From: CAIJXJ01 sp964445115
Lineage (GTDB): Bacteria > Pseudomonadota > Gammaproteobacteria > Burkholderiales > Methylophilaceae
Reading direction: 5' to 3'
NCBI GenBank assembly: GCA_964445115.1
Contig: CAYUJU010000001.1
Location: 248,001 to 312,000 of the forward strand
DNA length: 64,000 bases
Under the pieces are notes generated by a model, which was not told the DNA's origin, made no database searches, and saw only the letters and a list, made by a program, of their open reading frames with translations. Of the stretch, positions 42,447-51,293 are shown in pieces. Positions within the stretch are counted from its first letter, which is position 1, and every line of letters starts with the position of its first letter. The position numbers and the translations under genes were made by a program.

Positions 42447-43301
42447 ATGAATCTGATCGTCGGTACCGTCATTCTCTTCGCGTGCGTGCTAGGCGGTTAC
42501 GTCATGCACCACGGCAAGCTCGGTGCCCTGTATCAACCCACAGAATTGCTCATCATTGCCGGCGGCGCGTTTGGTGCCTTCTTCATTGCACACCCCCTGC
42601 CCGTCATCAAGAAATCTTTCGCAGCTGTGCTCAGCCTGCTGAAAGGCTCCAGTTACAACAAAGCCAAGTACATGGAACTGCTGTCGCTGATGTACGGCCT
42701 CTTCACCAAAATTCGTAAGGATGGCCTCATCGCACTGGAAGCCGATATCGAAGATCCGGAGAAAAGCGCCATCTTCACCCAGTATCCGGGCGTTCTGGCC
42801 GACCATCATGTACTCGATTTCATCTGTGACTATTTCCGACTCATGGTGGGCGGCAGTATGAACTCCATGGAAATCGAAAACCTGATGGATGTCGAAATGG
42901 AAACGCACCATGAGGAAGTCCATAAACCGCTGGGCGCCGTGCAGGGTGCAGCAGATGCGCTGCCTGCCTTCGGTATCGTGGCCGCCGTGCTGGGGGTGGT
43001 GATCACCATGGGTGCGATCGGCGGGCCGCCTGAAGAACTCGGCAAAAACGTCGGTGCCGCGTTGGTGGGTACCATGTTGGGTATTCTGCTGGCCTACGGT
43101 TTGGTCGGCCCCATCGGCACGCATCTTAATCACCGCGCTGAGGAAGAAGCCAAATATTACACCTGTATCAAGACCTGCATCATCGCGTACCTGAACGGCT
43201 ACGCCCCGCAGGTTGCCATCGAATTCGGGCGCAAGGTATTGCCTTCCGACGTTCGCCCGGGCTTCCTCGAGCTCGAAGAACACGTCAAACAGAAAAAGTA
43301 G
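42447..43301 (+). CDS. motA: Flagellar motor stator protein MotA
   Basis: The 284-residue protein has four membrane helices, including NLIVGTVILFACVLGGYVMH at the start and the last pair (LPAFGIVAAVLGVVITMGAI, VGAALVGTMLGILLAYGLVG). RP-type charged residues and the conserved VQGAADALPAFG stretch are typical of proton-driven MotA. It forms the stator channel with MotB. A GGG-containing site precedes the ATG. motB follows 26 bp later. The 130-bp gap upstream shows no convincing sigma-28 or sigma-54 promoter by eye. Confidence 0.96.
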   Translation: MNLIVGTVILFACVLGGYVMHHGKLGALYQPTELLIIAGGAFGAFFIAHPLPVIKKSFAAVLSLLKGSSYNKAKYMELLSLMYGLFTKIRKDGLIALEADIEDPEKSAIFTQYPGVLADHHVLDFICDYFRLMVGGSMNSMEIENLMDVEMETHHEEVHKPLGAVQGAADALPAFGIVAAVLGVVITMGAIGGPPEELGKNVGAALVGTMLGILLAYGLVGPIGTHLNHRAEEEAKYYTCIKTCIIAYLNGYAPQVAIEFGRKVLPSDVRPGFLELEEHVKQKK

Positions 43302-43327
43302 CCGCAACGGACTGAAGGACAGCCGTC

Positions 43328-44395
43328 ATGGCAGAAGAAAATACCCAGCCTATTGTCATCAAGAAGATCAAGAAAGGCGGCCATGGTCACCATGGCGGCG
43401 CCTGGAAGATCGCGTATGCCGACTTCGTGACCGCCATGATGGCGTTCTTTCTGCTGATGTGGCTGCTGGGCTCCACCACCAAAGAACAAAAGCAGGCCAT
43501 TTCGGACTACTTCAACAACCCCAGCCCAATCGCTGGCCCTGGTGGCTCCAGCACCAGCATGATCAAGGTCGGTGGCGGTAAGGACATCACCTATTCGGAG
43601 GGTGATACCAAACGCGGCAGCAATCCCGACGAAAAGCCGAAGAAGACCGAGGAAACCGCTCCCGAAGTTGGTCAGATCACGCAGACTGACAAGGAACGAC
43701 TGGTCGCGCTCAAGAAAGAACTTGAAGACGCCATCGATGCCAATGAGGCGCTGAAACCCTTCAAAGAGCAGTTGCTGCTGGAAATCACCAAGGAAGGCCT
43801 GCGCATCCAGATCGTGGACAAGGAAAACCGTCCCATGTTCACCAGTGGCAGTTCGGTCATGCAACCCTATGCCGTCAAAATCCTGAACGAAATTGGCAAG
43901 GTCATCAACCACGTGCCCAACCGCATCAGCCTGTCCGGCCACACGGACGCCACGCCGTATTCGAAATTCTCGGGCCTCTATACCAACTGGGAGCTCTCTG
44001 CCGACCGCGCCAACACCTCGCGCAGGGCTCTGGTGCATGGCGGCATGGATGAAGACAAGGTCGCGCGCGTCGTGGGCCTGTCGTCTGCTGTATTGTTCGA
44101 CAAGCAAAACCCGCTGAACCCGATCAACCGTCGTATCAGCATTATCGTGCTTAACAAGGAAACCGAAGACGCGATCCTGCACGACGAAGGGAAACTGGAT
44201 CAAACCAACGCCGAGGCTCAGGCAAGCCCGGCCCCAGCTGCCGCGTCAGCACCGGAAGCTGCGCCCACGCCTCCGGCCGCACCCGCAGTCCCCGCCAGCC
44301 CGCCGTCCCCGTCGGTTGAGAAGAAGGTCCCCGCAGCTGCTGCCGCTACGGCAGCAGCTGCCAGTGCTGCAGCAGCCGCTGCAAGCAAACGTTAA
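43328..44395 (+). CDS. motB: Flagellar motor protein MotB
   Basis: The 355-residue protein has a short His/Gly-rich N-terminus (KKGGHGHHGGAWKIAYADFV) leading into the plug and single membrane helix with the proton-binding Asp in AYADFVTAMMAFFLLMWLLG. The OmpA-like peptidoglycan-binding domain (about residues 165-285) shows LSGHTDATPYSKFSGLYTNW. The last 60 residues (about 294-355) are almost only Ala, Pro, Ser and a few Lys, a low-complexity tail. It ends 4 bp inside the convergent rnhB gene. Confidence 0.96.
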   Translation: MAEENTQPIVIKKIKKGGHGHHGGAWKIAYADFVTAMMAFFLLMWLLGSTTKEQKQAISDYFNNPSPIAGPGGSSTSMIKVGGGKDITYSEGDTKRGSNPDEKPKKTEETAPEVGQITQTDKERLVALKKELEDAIDANEALKPFKEQLLLEITKEGLRIQIVDKENRPMFTSGSSVMQPYAVKILNEIGKVINHVPNRISLSGHTDATPYSKFSGLYTNWELSADRANTSRRALVHGGMDEDKVARVVGLSSAVLFDKQNPLNPINRRISIIVLNKETEDAILHDEGKLDQTNAEAQASPAPAAASAPEAAPTPPAAPAVPASPPSPSVEKKVPAAAAATAAAASAAAAAASKR

Positions 44396-44961
44396 GCTAA
44401 CAGTTTTTTGACGGGGGCGTAGCTACGGCGATGTACGGGCGAAACCCCGTGCTCCGCCAGCAGGGCCAGATGCTGCGCTGTCGGATACCCCTTGTGCGCA
44501 GCGAACGCGTATTGCGGATAACGTTTGTCCAGTTGACGCAGTTCTTCATCCCGTGCGGTTTTGGCCAGGATCGAAGCCGCAGCAATCTCCGCCACCTTGC
44601 TGTCCCCCTTGACGATCGCCTCCGACGGCATGCACACCCTGGGACAGTGCAGCCCATCGACCAGAACGCGCGTGGGCACGACGCCCAATCCTTCCACCGC
44701 ACGCTGCATGGCAAGCAAGCTGGCCTGGAGAATATTAAGTCGATCAATTTCTTCCACACTGGCTGACGCGATCGACCACGCCAGTGCATCGCGTCGGATT
44801 TGCTCGGCGAGAAATTCCCGTTTCTTTTCCGAAAGCGTCTTCGAATCGGCCAGCCCTTGAATCGGGTGATCTGCATCGAGGATAACGGCAGCCGCATAGA
44901 CCGCGCCGGCGAGTGGCCCTCGCCCGGCCTCGTCCACACCGCAAATCAGTTCCACCATCAT
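44392..44961 (-). CDS. rnhB: Ribonuclease HII
   Basis: The 189-residue enzyme has the active-site blocks ICGVDEAGRGPLAGAVYAAA (Asp, Glu), LVDGLHCPRV with the third acidic residue region, and AAASILAKTARDEEL with the last aspartate region. It removes RNA from RNA-DNA hybrids, including single ribonucleotides. Its start overlaps the lpxB stop by 4 bp (ATGA), so it closes the envelope operon. In E. coli dnaE follows rnhB; here the mot insert lies between them. Confidence 0.96.
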   Translation of the reverse strand: MMVELICGVDEAGRGPLAGAVYAAAVILDADHPIQGLADSKTLSEKKREFLAEQIRRDALAWSIASASVEEIDRLNILQASLLAMQRAVEGLGVVPTRVLVDGLHCPRVCMPSEAIVKGDSKVAEIAAASILAKTARDEELRQLDKRYPQYAFAAHKGYPTAQHLALLAEHGVSPVHRRSYAPVKKLLA

Positions 44962-46097
44962 GCCTTCAGCAGACTCAATATCGCTGAGGCCGCCTTCTCT
45001 GCAGTATTCTGGCGCAAACGCTCATGGATCCCTGCAAATTCGCGCTTCACCTCAGCCAGGGCCTCCTTGTCGTACACGAGCCGCAGCAGCGTGTCCGCAA
45101 TTTTCTCTGGCGTTGCCTGATGCTGCAGCAATTCGGGCACCAGCTTGCGCCCGGCGAGCACGTTGGGCAAGCCGACGTAAGGCAGATAGTTCATGTGCCG
45201 CAAAATCTGCCAGCTGAATGGCGACATCCGGTAAGTGATCACCATTGGCCGTTTAAGCAGCGCCGCTTCCAAGGTGGCAGTTCCAGAGGCGACCACCACC
45301 GCATCTGCAGCCTCCATGGCCAGATGGGCGTGCCCGAACAGCAAGGTAAACGGGATCTCATACGCCTCATTCTTGCGGATCGCCTCCTCGAACTGCCAAC
45401 GTGTTTCACGCGTAACCAGGGGCACCAGAAACTGGCTTTCCGGCACCTGCTGATGAATCCGCATCGCCGTTTTGACGAAGGTGTCGGCGAGATACTGCAG
45501 CTCGCTCTGCCTACTACCGGGCAGCATGGCGATTACCAGCTTGTCCGACGCAAGCTTCATCTCACGCTTCGCCCCGGCATGGTCTGGCTCAAGAGGCAAC
45601 ATGTCTGCCAACGGATGACCAACGAAAGTCACTGGCACCTTGGCCGCTTCGTACAACGGCACTTCGAAGGGGAACAGCGCCAGCACATGTGAGACCGCAC
45701 GCCTGATCTTGCGCATACGCCCTCCTCGCCAAGCCCAGATTGAGGGACTCACATAGTGGATGGTCGTGATGCCAGATCGCTTCAGCTTGCGTTCCAGGCC
45801 GAGATTGAAATCGGGCGCATCAATCCCGATAAACAGGTCCGGAGGATTTTTCTTGAAATGCGCCGCCAGTTGGCGCCGCATCTTGAGCAGCCCAAACAGA
45901 TGGCGCAGCACCTCAAAGTACCCGCGGACCGCAAGACGCTCCATGGGAAACAGAGAGACGGCCCCTTCGGCCCGCATCTTGGGGCCGGCGATACCGACGA
46001 ACTGAATATCTGGACGCTGTTGTTTAAGCGCCCGGATCAAATGGCTGCCGAGCAGGTCGCCAGAAGCCTCTCCGGCTACGATTCCAATAACTGGCAT
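44958..46097 (-). CDS. lpxB: Lipid A disaccharide synthase
   Basis: The 379-residue GT19 glycosyltransferase starts PVIGIVAGEASGDLLGSHLI and has GIDAPDFNLGLERKLK, HYVSPSIWAWRGGRMRKI, MLPGSRQSELQYL and VVASGTATLEAALLKRPMVI. It joins UDP-diacylglucosamine and lipid X to make the disaccharide of lipid A. It lies 61 bp after lpxA and overlaps rnhB. All active-site segments are present. Confidence 0.97.
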   Translation of the reverse strand: MPVIGIVAGEASGDLLGSHLIRALKQQRPDIQFVGIAGPKMRAEGAVSLFPMERLAVRGYFEVLRHLFGLLKMRRQLAAHFKKNPPDLFIGIDAPDFNLGLERKLKRSGITTIHYVSPSIWAWRGGRMRKIRRAVSHVLALFPFEVPLYEAAKVPVTFVGHPLADMLPLEPDHAGAKREMKLASDKLVIAMLPGSRQSELQYLADTFVKTAMRIHQQVPESQFLVPLVTRETRWQFEEAIRKNEAYEIPFTLLFGHAHLAMEAADAVVVASGTATLEAALLKRPMVITYRMSPFSWQILRHMNYLPYVGLPNVLAGRKLVPELLQHQATPEKIADTLLRLVYDKEALAEVKREFAGIHERLRQNTAEKAASAILSLLKA

Positions 46098-46158
46098 AGT
46101 GTGACGATGAACCCGGGGGAAACGGCCTACTTCAGGCGTCGTCTCCCCTGTTGTTGAA

Positions 46159-46929
46159 TTAACGAATGATGCCCCGTGTGGTCGTATTCAGGAATGCCAG
46201 CAGCACCCCCACCTCGGGACAGCCGGATGCCTGTTCGGCCAACTTCTGCTTGGCTTCTTCCAAGGTCAGGCTGGACTTGTACAGTGTTTTGTAGGCCCGT
46301 TTGAGTTGCAGCAGCGTTTCAGGCGAAAAGCCCCTGCGCTTCAGCCCCTCCGAGTTCAGGCCGTGTGGTTGTGCGTCGTAACCCGAAGCCGTGACAAAAG
46401 GCGGCACATCCTTGAATACGACGGAGCCGACAGCGGTAATGACATGCGAACCGATCTTGCAGAACTGGTGAACCAGGGTAAAGCCGCCCAGAATCGCAAA
46501 GTCATCCACGATGACATGGCCGGCCAGAGAAGAATTATTGGCAAAAATCGTGTTGTTGCCGATCTGGCAATCATGCGCCACATGAACGTAGGCCATGACC
46601 CAGTTGTGGTTGCCCATGCGCGTGGCATGGGCATCCTGCACCGTGCCCCGGTTGAACGTGCAATATTCCCGGATCGTGTTGTCGTCACCGATCTCGAGCG
46701 TGGTCGGCTCACCCTTGTATTTCTTGTCCTGCGGGGCCTCGCCCAGCGAACAGAAATGGTAGATGTGGTTGTTACGGCCAATGGTCGTCGGGCCCTGAAT
46801 CACCACATGCGAACCAATGCGCGTCCCCTCGCCGATCCGAACATCCGGGCCGATCACGGAATAAGGCCCGACCTGTACGTTCGAGGCCAGTTCTGCCTTG
46901 GGGTCGATAATGGCGGTGGGATGAATCAC
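46159..46929 (-). CDS. lpxA: UDP-N-acetylglucosamine acyltransferase
   Basis: The 256-residue left-handed beta-helix enzyme starts at a GTG that overlaps the fabZ stop as GTGA (46926-46929), giving MIHPTAIIDPKAELASNVQV as in Neisseria-type LpxA. An ATG seven codons upstream (46950) is the alternative. Hexapeptide repeats follow, with the catalytic His in MAYVHVAHDCQIGN and the C-terminal helices (KRAYKTLYKSSLTLEEAKQK). It adds the first acyl chain of lipid A. The order lpxD-fabZ-lpxA-lpxB is standard. Confidence 0.95.
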   Translation of the reverse strand: MIHPTAIIDPKAELASNVQVGPYSVIGPDVRIGEGTRIGSHVVIQGPTTIGRNNHIYHFCSLGEAPQDKKYKGEPTTLEIGDDNTIREYCTFNRGTVQDAHATRMGNHNWVMAYVHVAHDCQIGNNTIFANNSSLAGHVIVDDFAILGGFTLVHQFCKIGSHVITAVGSVVFKDVPPFVTASGYDAQPHGLNSEGLKRRGFSPETLLQLKRAYKTLYKSSLTLEEAKQKLAEQASGCPEVGVLLAFLNTTTRGIIR

Positions 46930-47372
46930 TTGATCACTTTCAGCGTGCACAGCAGATCAGCCTCGGCGACCACCTCGCCATCGACCAGCGCCTGGCCGGA
47001 ATACTTCCAGATGCCGCGCATGATGCGATCGATCCTGACCTTCAGCACTAATTGATCGCCAGGGGAAACGGGCTTCTTGAAACGCACGTTATCGATGCCG
47101 GCAAAGTAATACACCGAATCATCGGAAGGCTTCCGCCCCATGGTCTTGAACGAAAGCACCGCCGCCGCCTGCGCCATCGCTTCCACGATCAGCACCCCCG
47201 GCATCACGGGATGGTACGGAAAATGCCCCGGAAAGAAGGGTTCGTTGATCGTCACGTTCTTGATCGCCACGATCTCTTTCTCCAGTTCCAGCGAGACGAC
47301 GCGATCAATCAGCAGGAATGGATAGCGGTGCGGAAGGTGTTCGAGAATCTCGTGGATGTCCATGCTGCTCAT
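46926..47372 (-). CDS. fabZ: 3-hydroxyacyl-[acyl-carrier-protein] dehydratase FabZ
   Basis: The 148-residue hot-dog enzyme has LPHRYPFLLIDRVV with the catalytic His, NVTINEPFFPGHFPYHPVMP, and GVLIVEAMAQAAAVL with the catalytic Glu. It dehydrates beta-hydroxyacyl-ACP in fatty acid synthesis. The ATG at 47372 overlaps the lpxD stop (ATGA) and has AAGGA upstream; a second ATG at 47363 is possible. Confidence 0.96.
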   Translation of the reverse strand: MSSMDIHEILEHLPHRYPFLLIDRVVSLELEKEIVAIKNVTINEPFFPGHFPYHPVMPGVLIVEAMAQAAAVLSFKTMGRKPSDDSVYYFAGIDNVRFKKPVSPGDQLVLKVRIDRIMRGIWKYSGQALVDGEVVAEADLLCTLKVIK

Positions 47373-48409
47373 TGCTTGTCCTTTTTTATCACTTCAAGTT
47401 CTTTTTCGAGCTGTCCGATGCGCGCCGCCATCTGGTCCAGGTGGCGCAAGTTGGCAGCCGTCCGCAACCAATCTGCATGACGCTGAAATGGCATCAGCGC
47501 CGTATAGGTGTCTGCCTGCGTTAACGTACGCGTAATCATGCTACCCGGCGAAATCGTCACGTCATCGGCAATGTCCAGGTGCCCCAGGATCATGGCCGCC
47601 CCCCCGATCCTGCAATGCCGGCCGATCCTGGCACTGCCTGCGATTCCCACACACCCGGCGATGACGGTATGTGCACCGATCCGGCAGTTATGGCCAATCT
47701 GGATCAGATTATCGAGCTTCACTCCCTGCTCGATCACTGTGTCATCCAGCGCACCGCGGTCGATCGTCGTGTTGCTGCCAATCTCGACATCATCTTCAAT
47801 CCGCACCCCACCGACCTGGGGAATCTTGACCCAACGTCCCTGCTCTTCTGCGTAGCCAAACCCGTCGGCACCGATCACCACGCCGGAGCTCAGCACACAA
47901 CGCGCCCCGATCTCGCAATCATCGTAGACCGTCACGTTCGCATGCAACCGGGACTCCTCACCGATGTGCACGCCATTGCCCACCACACATCCAGGCCCCA
48001 GCACGACATTCCTGCCAAGACGGACACCCGCCCCGATGCACACATGGGCACCTATCGTAGCCGTAGCATCGATTACCGCGGATGGATGTACCTCAGCCGC
48101 CGGGTGGATGCCAGGGGCCACGGGCACTTCAGGATTCAGCAGCGTGGAAACTTTGGCGAAATAGGCATAAGGGTTGCCGCTGACGATTCTGGGGAGTGCC
48201 GTGGCGTCCACATCATCAGGACCAAGAACTACCGCGCTCGCGGCAGTCCTACCCAGTTGTGCACGGTATTTGGAGTTTGCGAGAAAACTCAAGTCTCCCG
48301 CTCTGGCTCCGGTCAGGGAGGCCATGCGAGAGACGACGACACTGTCGTCCCCCAGCACCTCCCCGCCAAACTGCGCCGCGATTTCCCGCAGGGAATAGCT
48401 GACACGCAT
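47369..48409 (-). CDS. lpxD: UDP-3-O-(3-hydroxyacyl)glucosamine N-acyltransferase
   Basis: The 346-residue protein has the N-terminal uridine-binding domain (SLTGARAGDLSFLANSKYRA), then hexapeptide repeats, the IQIGHNCRIGAHTVIAGCVG region with the catalytic His, and the C-terminal coil (DQMAARIGQLEKELEVIKKD). It adds the N-linked acyl chain in lipid A synthesis. It follows skp by 23 bp and overlaps fabZ. Confidence 0.97.
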   Translation of the reverse strand: MRVSYSLREIAAQFGGEVLGDDSVVVSRMASLTGARAGDLSFLANSKYRAQLGRTAASAVVLGPDDVDATALPRIVSGNPYAYFAKVSTLLNPEVPVAPGIHPAAEVHPSAVIDATATIGAHVCIGAGVRLGRNVVLGPGCVVGNGVHIGEESRLHANVTVYDDCEIGARCVLSSGVVIGADGFGYAEEQGRWVKIPQVGGVRIEDDVEIGSNTTIDRGALDDTVIEQGVKLDNLIQIGHNCRIGAHTVIAGCVGIAGSARIGRHCRIGGAAMILGHLDIADDVTISPGSMITRTLTQADTYTALMPFQRHADWLRTAANLRHLDQMAARIGQLEKELEVIKKDKQ

Positions 48410-48432
48410 AAGCTAGAAAGTCGAAAGCTTAA

Positions 48433-48936
48433 TTACTTCTTGCCCAGCATCTTCAATACCTTATCGGTAATGTCGATTTTCTTGCTGGCAAAGGCGACGC
48501 CGCTGTAGACCACCAGGTCATAACCTTCGGTCTCAGCTACGGAAGTGACGGCCTTGTTGATGCGATCCTGCAGCGAGGACAGTTCTTCATTCTTGCGCAG
48601 ATTGATGTCTTCGCGTAGCTCACGCTGTTTGCGCTGGAACTCGAGCTTCAGGTTGGCCACATCACGTTCCTTGTTGCGGCGATCGCTCTCCGACATGGTC
48701 AAGCCGTCCTTGTCCAGGGATGCATCCGCATCCTTGATCTGCTTCTGCATACGTTCCAGTTCCTGCGTGCGCGGGCTGAACTCGCGCTCCAGCTTCTTTC
48801 CGCTTTCGGAGGTCTGCGGTGCATCCTGGAGAATCTTGTCTACCTGCACATAGCCCACCTTGAGTTCGGCCGCAGAGGCGACCGCGGAACATGCCAACAG
48901 GCTACCCGCCAACACACATTGCAACAGCTTGTTCAA
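48433..48936 (-). CDS. skp: OmpH/Skp family periplasmic chaperone
   Basis: The 167-residue precursor is read from a TTG at 48936, chosen because AGGAG lies 7 nt upstream and the signal peptide starts there (NKLLQCVLAGSLLACSAVAS, cleaved near ASA). The mature protein starts ELKVGYVQVDKILQDAPQTS and is mainly long helices rich in Lys, Glu and Gln (RMQKQIKDADASLDKDGLTM), which form the coiled-coil arms of the Skp trimer. It holds unfolded outer membrane proteins for BamA, encoded just upstream. An in-frame ATG at 48957 would lengthen the N-terminus by seven residues. Confidence 0.93.
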   Translation of the reverse strand: MNKLLQCVLAGSLLACSAVASAAELKVGYVQVDKILQDAPQTSESGKKLEREFSPRTQELERMQKQIKDADASLDKDGLTMSESDRRNKERDVANLKLEFQRKQRELREDINLRKNEELSSLQDRINKAVTSVAETEGYDLVVYSGVAFASKKIDITDKVLKMLGKK

Positions 48937-48963
48937 TTGATTTCTCCTGAATTGCATTAACAA

Positions 48964-51285
48964 TTAAAACTGGTTACCCATCTGGAACTGCAGCATCTGG
49001 GTCTTGTCGCCATCCTTCTCGTTCAGCGGCTTGGCCAGCACCACCTTGATCGGGCCGAACGGAGAGTACCAGCTTACGCCCACCCCCGTCGAAAATCTCA
49101 GGCAATCGCTGACACCAGAGCAGGAATTCGCGGTGGCTTCGGCATCCACCTCATCGCCCCAGACAGACCCAGCATCCACGAACGCAGACAATCTAAACTG
49201 CTTGGCATCCTTCAGATAGGGTACGGGGAAGAACAGCTCCGCATTCCCCACCACCATCCGGGTGCCACCCACCGAGTAATCGCGCTGATTCGTGCTATCC
49301 CAGCTACGAGGACCGATGGAACTGGTGTCGAAGCCGCGTACCGAATTTGCGCCACCCGCATAGAAATTCTTCAAGAACGGGAAATCCTTGTCACCCAACG
49401 AGCCACCAAAACCCACCTCGCCATTCAGCATGAAGGTGATGTTCTTCGTCACATCCTTGTACCAGGTGTGCTGATACTTGATCTTGTAGTACTCCTGATC
49501 CAGCCCGGGCAAACCGACTTCGCCCGTCAGCTTTTGCAATACGCCACGATTCGGAAACAGGATATTGTCGCGCGTATCATGGGTCCACCCCAAGTCAGTA
49601 CGCAATGTGTAATTCTCACAACCCGAGGTGTTACCACAGTACTTTTGATAACGAATAGGGCTCGACCCAGTCAAATCGATACTAGTGTAATCAAAGGTCA
49701 ACCCAAAATTAACGAAATCACGCTCATTCAGTGGAACACCAAAGCGCACCCCTGCACCATAGGATGAAGTCTCGTAGGTCCCGACATTCAATGAGGAGGA
49801 ATCCACATCCTTGCGATACACGTCAAATCCTCGGCTCACCCCGTCGGCGGTGAAGTAAGGATCTGTGTAGGACAAGGAGTACGTGGTGTTGATCTTGCCC
49901 GTATTGACCTGGGCACTCACCCGATTCCCTGTCCCCAGGAAGTTGTTCTGGTTAACCGTCACCCCCAGCACCACGCCTTCCGCGCTGGACAGGCCGGCAC
50001 CGAACATGACGCTGCCGGTCGACTTTTCGGTGACATCGATATTCAGGTCTACCTGATCCGCCGTTCCCGGCACCGCTGGCGTTTCAACATTAACATCGGA
50101 GAAGAAGCCCAGACGTTCCAGTCGCTTCTTGGAGCGATCAATCTTGTCCGCGCCGTACCACGAGGATTCCAGTTGGCGCATTTCGCGACGCAGCACTTCA
50201 TCACGGGTGCGTGTATTGCCGGTCAGGTTGATGCGACGCACATACACACGGCGACCAGGATCGACGAAGAACGTGAACGCAACAGTTTTCTTTTCCTTGT
50301 CGACTTCAGGCACCGCATTGACGTTGGAGAAGGCATAGCCATCATTGCCGAGGCGATCGCCGATCGCCTTGCTGGATTCGGTCAGTTTCTCGCGATTAAA
50401 AACCTCGCCCGGTTGCACAGTCACCAGTGTACGCAACTCATCTTCCGGCACGAGCATTTCACCGGCCATCTTGACGTCGGTCACCGTGTACTTTTCACCC
50501 TCGGTGATGTTCAGCGTGATGTAAATGTCGCGCTTATCTGGCGTAATCGAGACTTGGGTGGAGTCCACGTTGAATTCAAGGTACCCCTGATTCATGTAGA
50601 ACGACTTGAGCGCTTCGATGTCGGCGGTCAGTTTCTGCTTGGAATACTGGTCGTCCTTGGTCCACCAACTCATCCAGCCCGGCGTACTGAGGTTGAACTG
50701 GGCTCGCAACTCATCCTGATCGAACGCCTGGTTGCCGACGATATTGATAGCGCGAATCTTAGAAACCGCGCCCTCTTCGATGTTGAAGCTCACTGCCACG
50801 CGGTTGCGTTCCAGCGGGCTGACCACGGCCTTGACGGTCGCGCCATATTTGCCCTGACTCAGGTATTGGCGCTTGATTTCCTGCTCGGCCTTGTCGAGCA
50901 TGGAGCGGTCAAAAATCATGCCTTCGGACAGGCCGATCTGCTTGAGGCCTTCCTTCATTTTGTCGCTGGGGAAAGATTTGTTGCCGGAGAATGCGATCTG
51001 CGCAATTGCGGGGCGCTCCTGAACGGCCACCACCAGCACATCCCCCTCGGCTTCCAGTCGCACGTCCTTGAAGAAGCCGGTCGCATATAGCGCCTTGATC
51101 GCTTGCGCGGCCTTGTCGTCGTCCATGGTCTCGCCGGTCTTGACCGGGAGATAGTTGAACACCGTACCGGCTTCTGTGCGCTGTATCCCCTCCACGCGAA
51201 TATCGCGAACCACAAAGGGTTCCATGGCGAGCACAGAAGAGGTGTACAACCCGACGAGCAGAAGTGGAATGGTGCGAAGCTTCAT
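48964..51285 (-). CDS. bamA: Outer membrane protein assembly factor BamA
   Basis: The 773-residue Omp85 protein has a signal peptide (KLRTIPLLLVGLYTSSVLA), five POTRA domains (FVVRDIRVEGIQRTEAGTVF begins the first; YVRRINLTGNTRTRDEVLRR lies in the last), and a 16-strand barrel. Barrel loop 6 is seen in AGGANSVRGFDTSSIGPR, the VRGF motif. The barrel ends LQFQMGNQF with the expected terminal Phe. It folds proteins into the outer membrane. It lies 8 bp after rseP and before skp. Confidence 0.97.
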   Translation of the reverse strand: MKLRTIPLLLVGLYTSSVLAMEPFVVRDIRVEGIQRTEAGTVFNYLPVKTGETMDDDKAAQAIKALYATGFFKDVRLEAEGDVLVVAVQERPAIAQIAFSGNKSFPSDKMKEGLKQIGLSEGMIFDRSMLDKAEQEIKRQYLSQGKYGATVKAVVSPLERNRVAVSFNIEEGAVSKIRAINIVGNQAFDQDELRAQFNLSTPGWMSWWTKDDQYSKQKLTADIEALKSFYMNQGYLEFNVDSTQVSITPDKRDIYITLNITEGEKYTVTDVKMAGEMLVPEDELRTLVTVQPGEVFNREKLTESSKAIGDRLGNDGYAFSNVNAVPEVDKEKKTVAFTFFVDPGRRVYVRRINLTGNTRTRDEVLRREMRQLESSWYGADKIDRSKKRLERLGFFSDVNVETPAVPGTADQVDLNIDVTEKSTGSVMFGAGLSSAEGVVLGVTVNQNNFLGTGNRVSAQVNTGKINTTYSLSYTDPYFTADGVSRGFDVYRKDVDSSSLNVGTYETSSYGAGVRFGVPLNERDFVNFGLTFDYTSIDLTGSSPIRYQKYCGNTSGCENYTLRTDLGWTHDTRDNILFPNRGVLQKLTGEVGLPGLDQEYYKIKYQHTWYKDVTKNITFMLNGEVGFGGSLGDKDFPFLKNFYAGGANSVRGFDTSSIGPRSWDSTNQRDYSVGGTRMVVGNAELFFPVPYLKDAKQFRLSAFVDAGSVWGDEVDAEATANSCSGVSDCLRFSTGVGVSWYSPFGPIKVVLAKPLNEKDGDKTQMLQFQMGNQF

Positions 51286-51293
51286 TATTCTGA

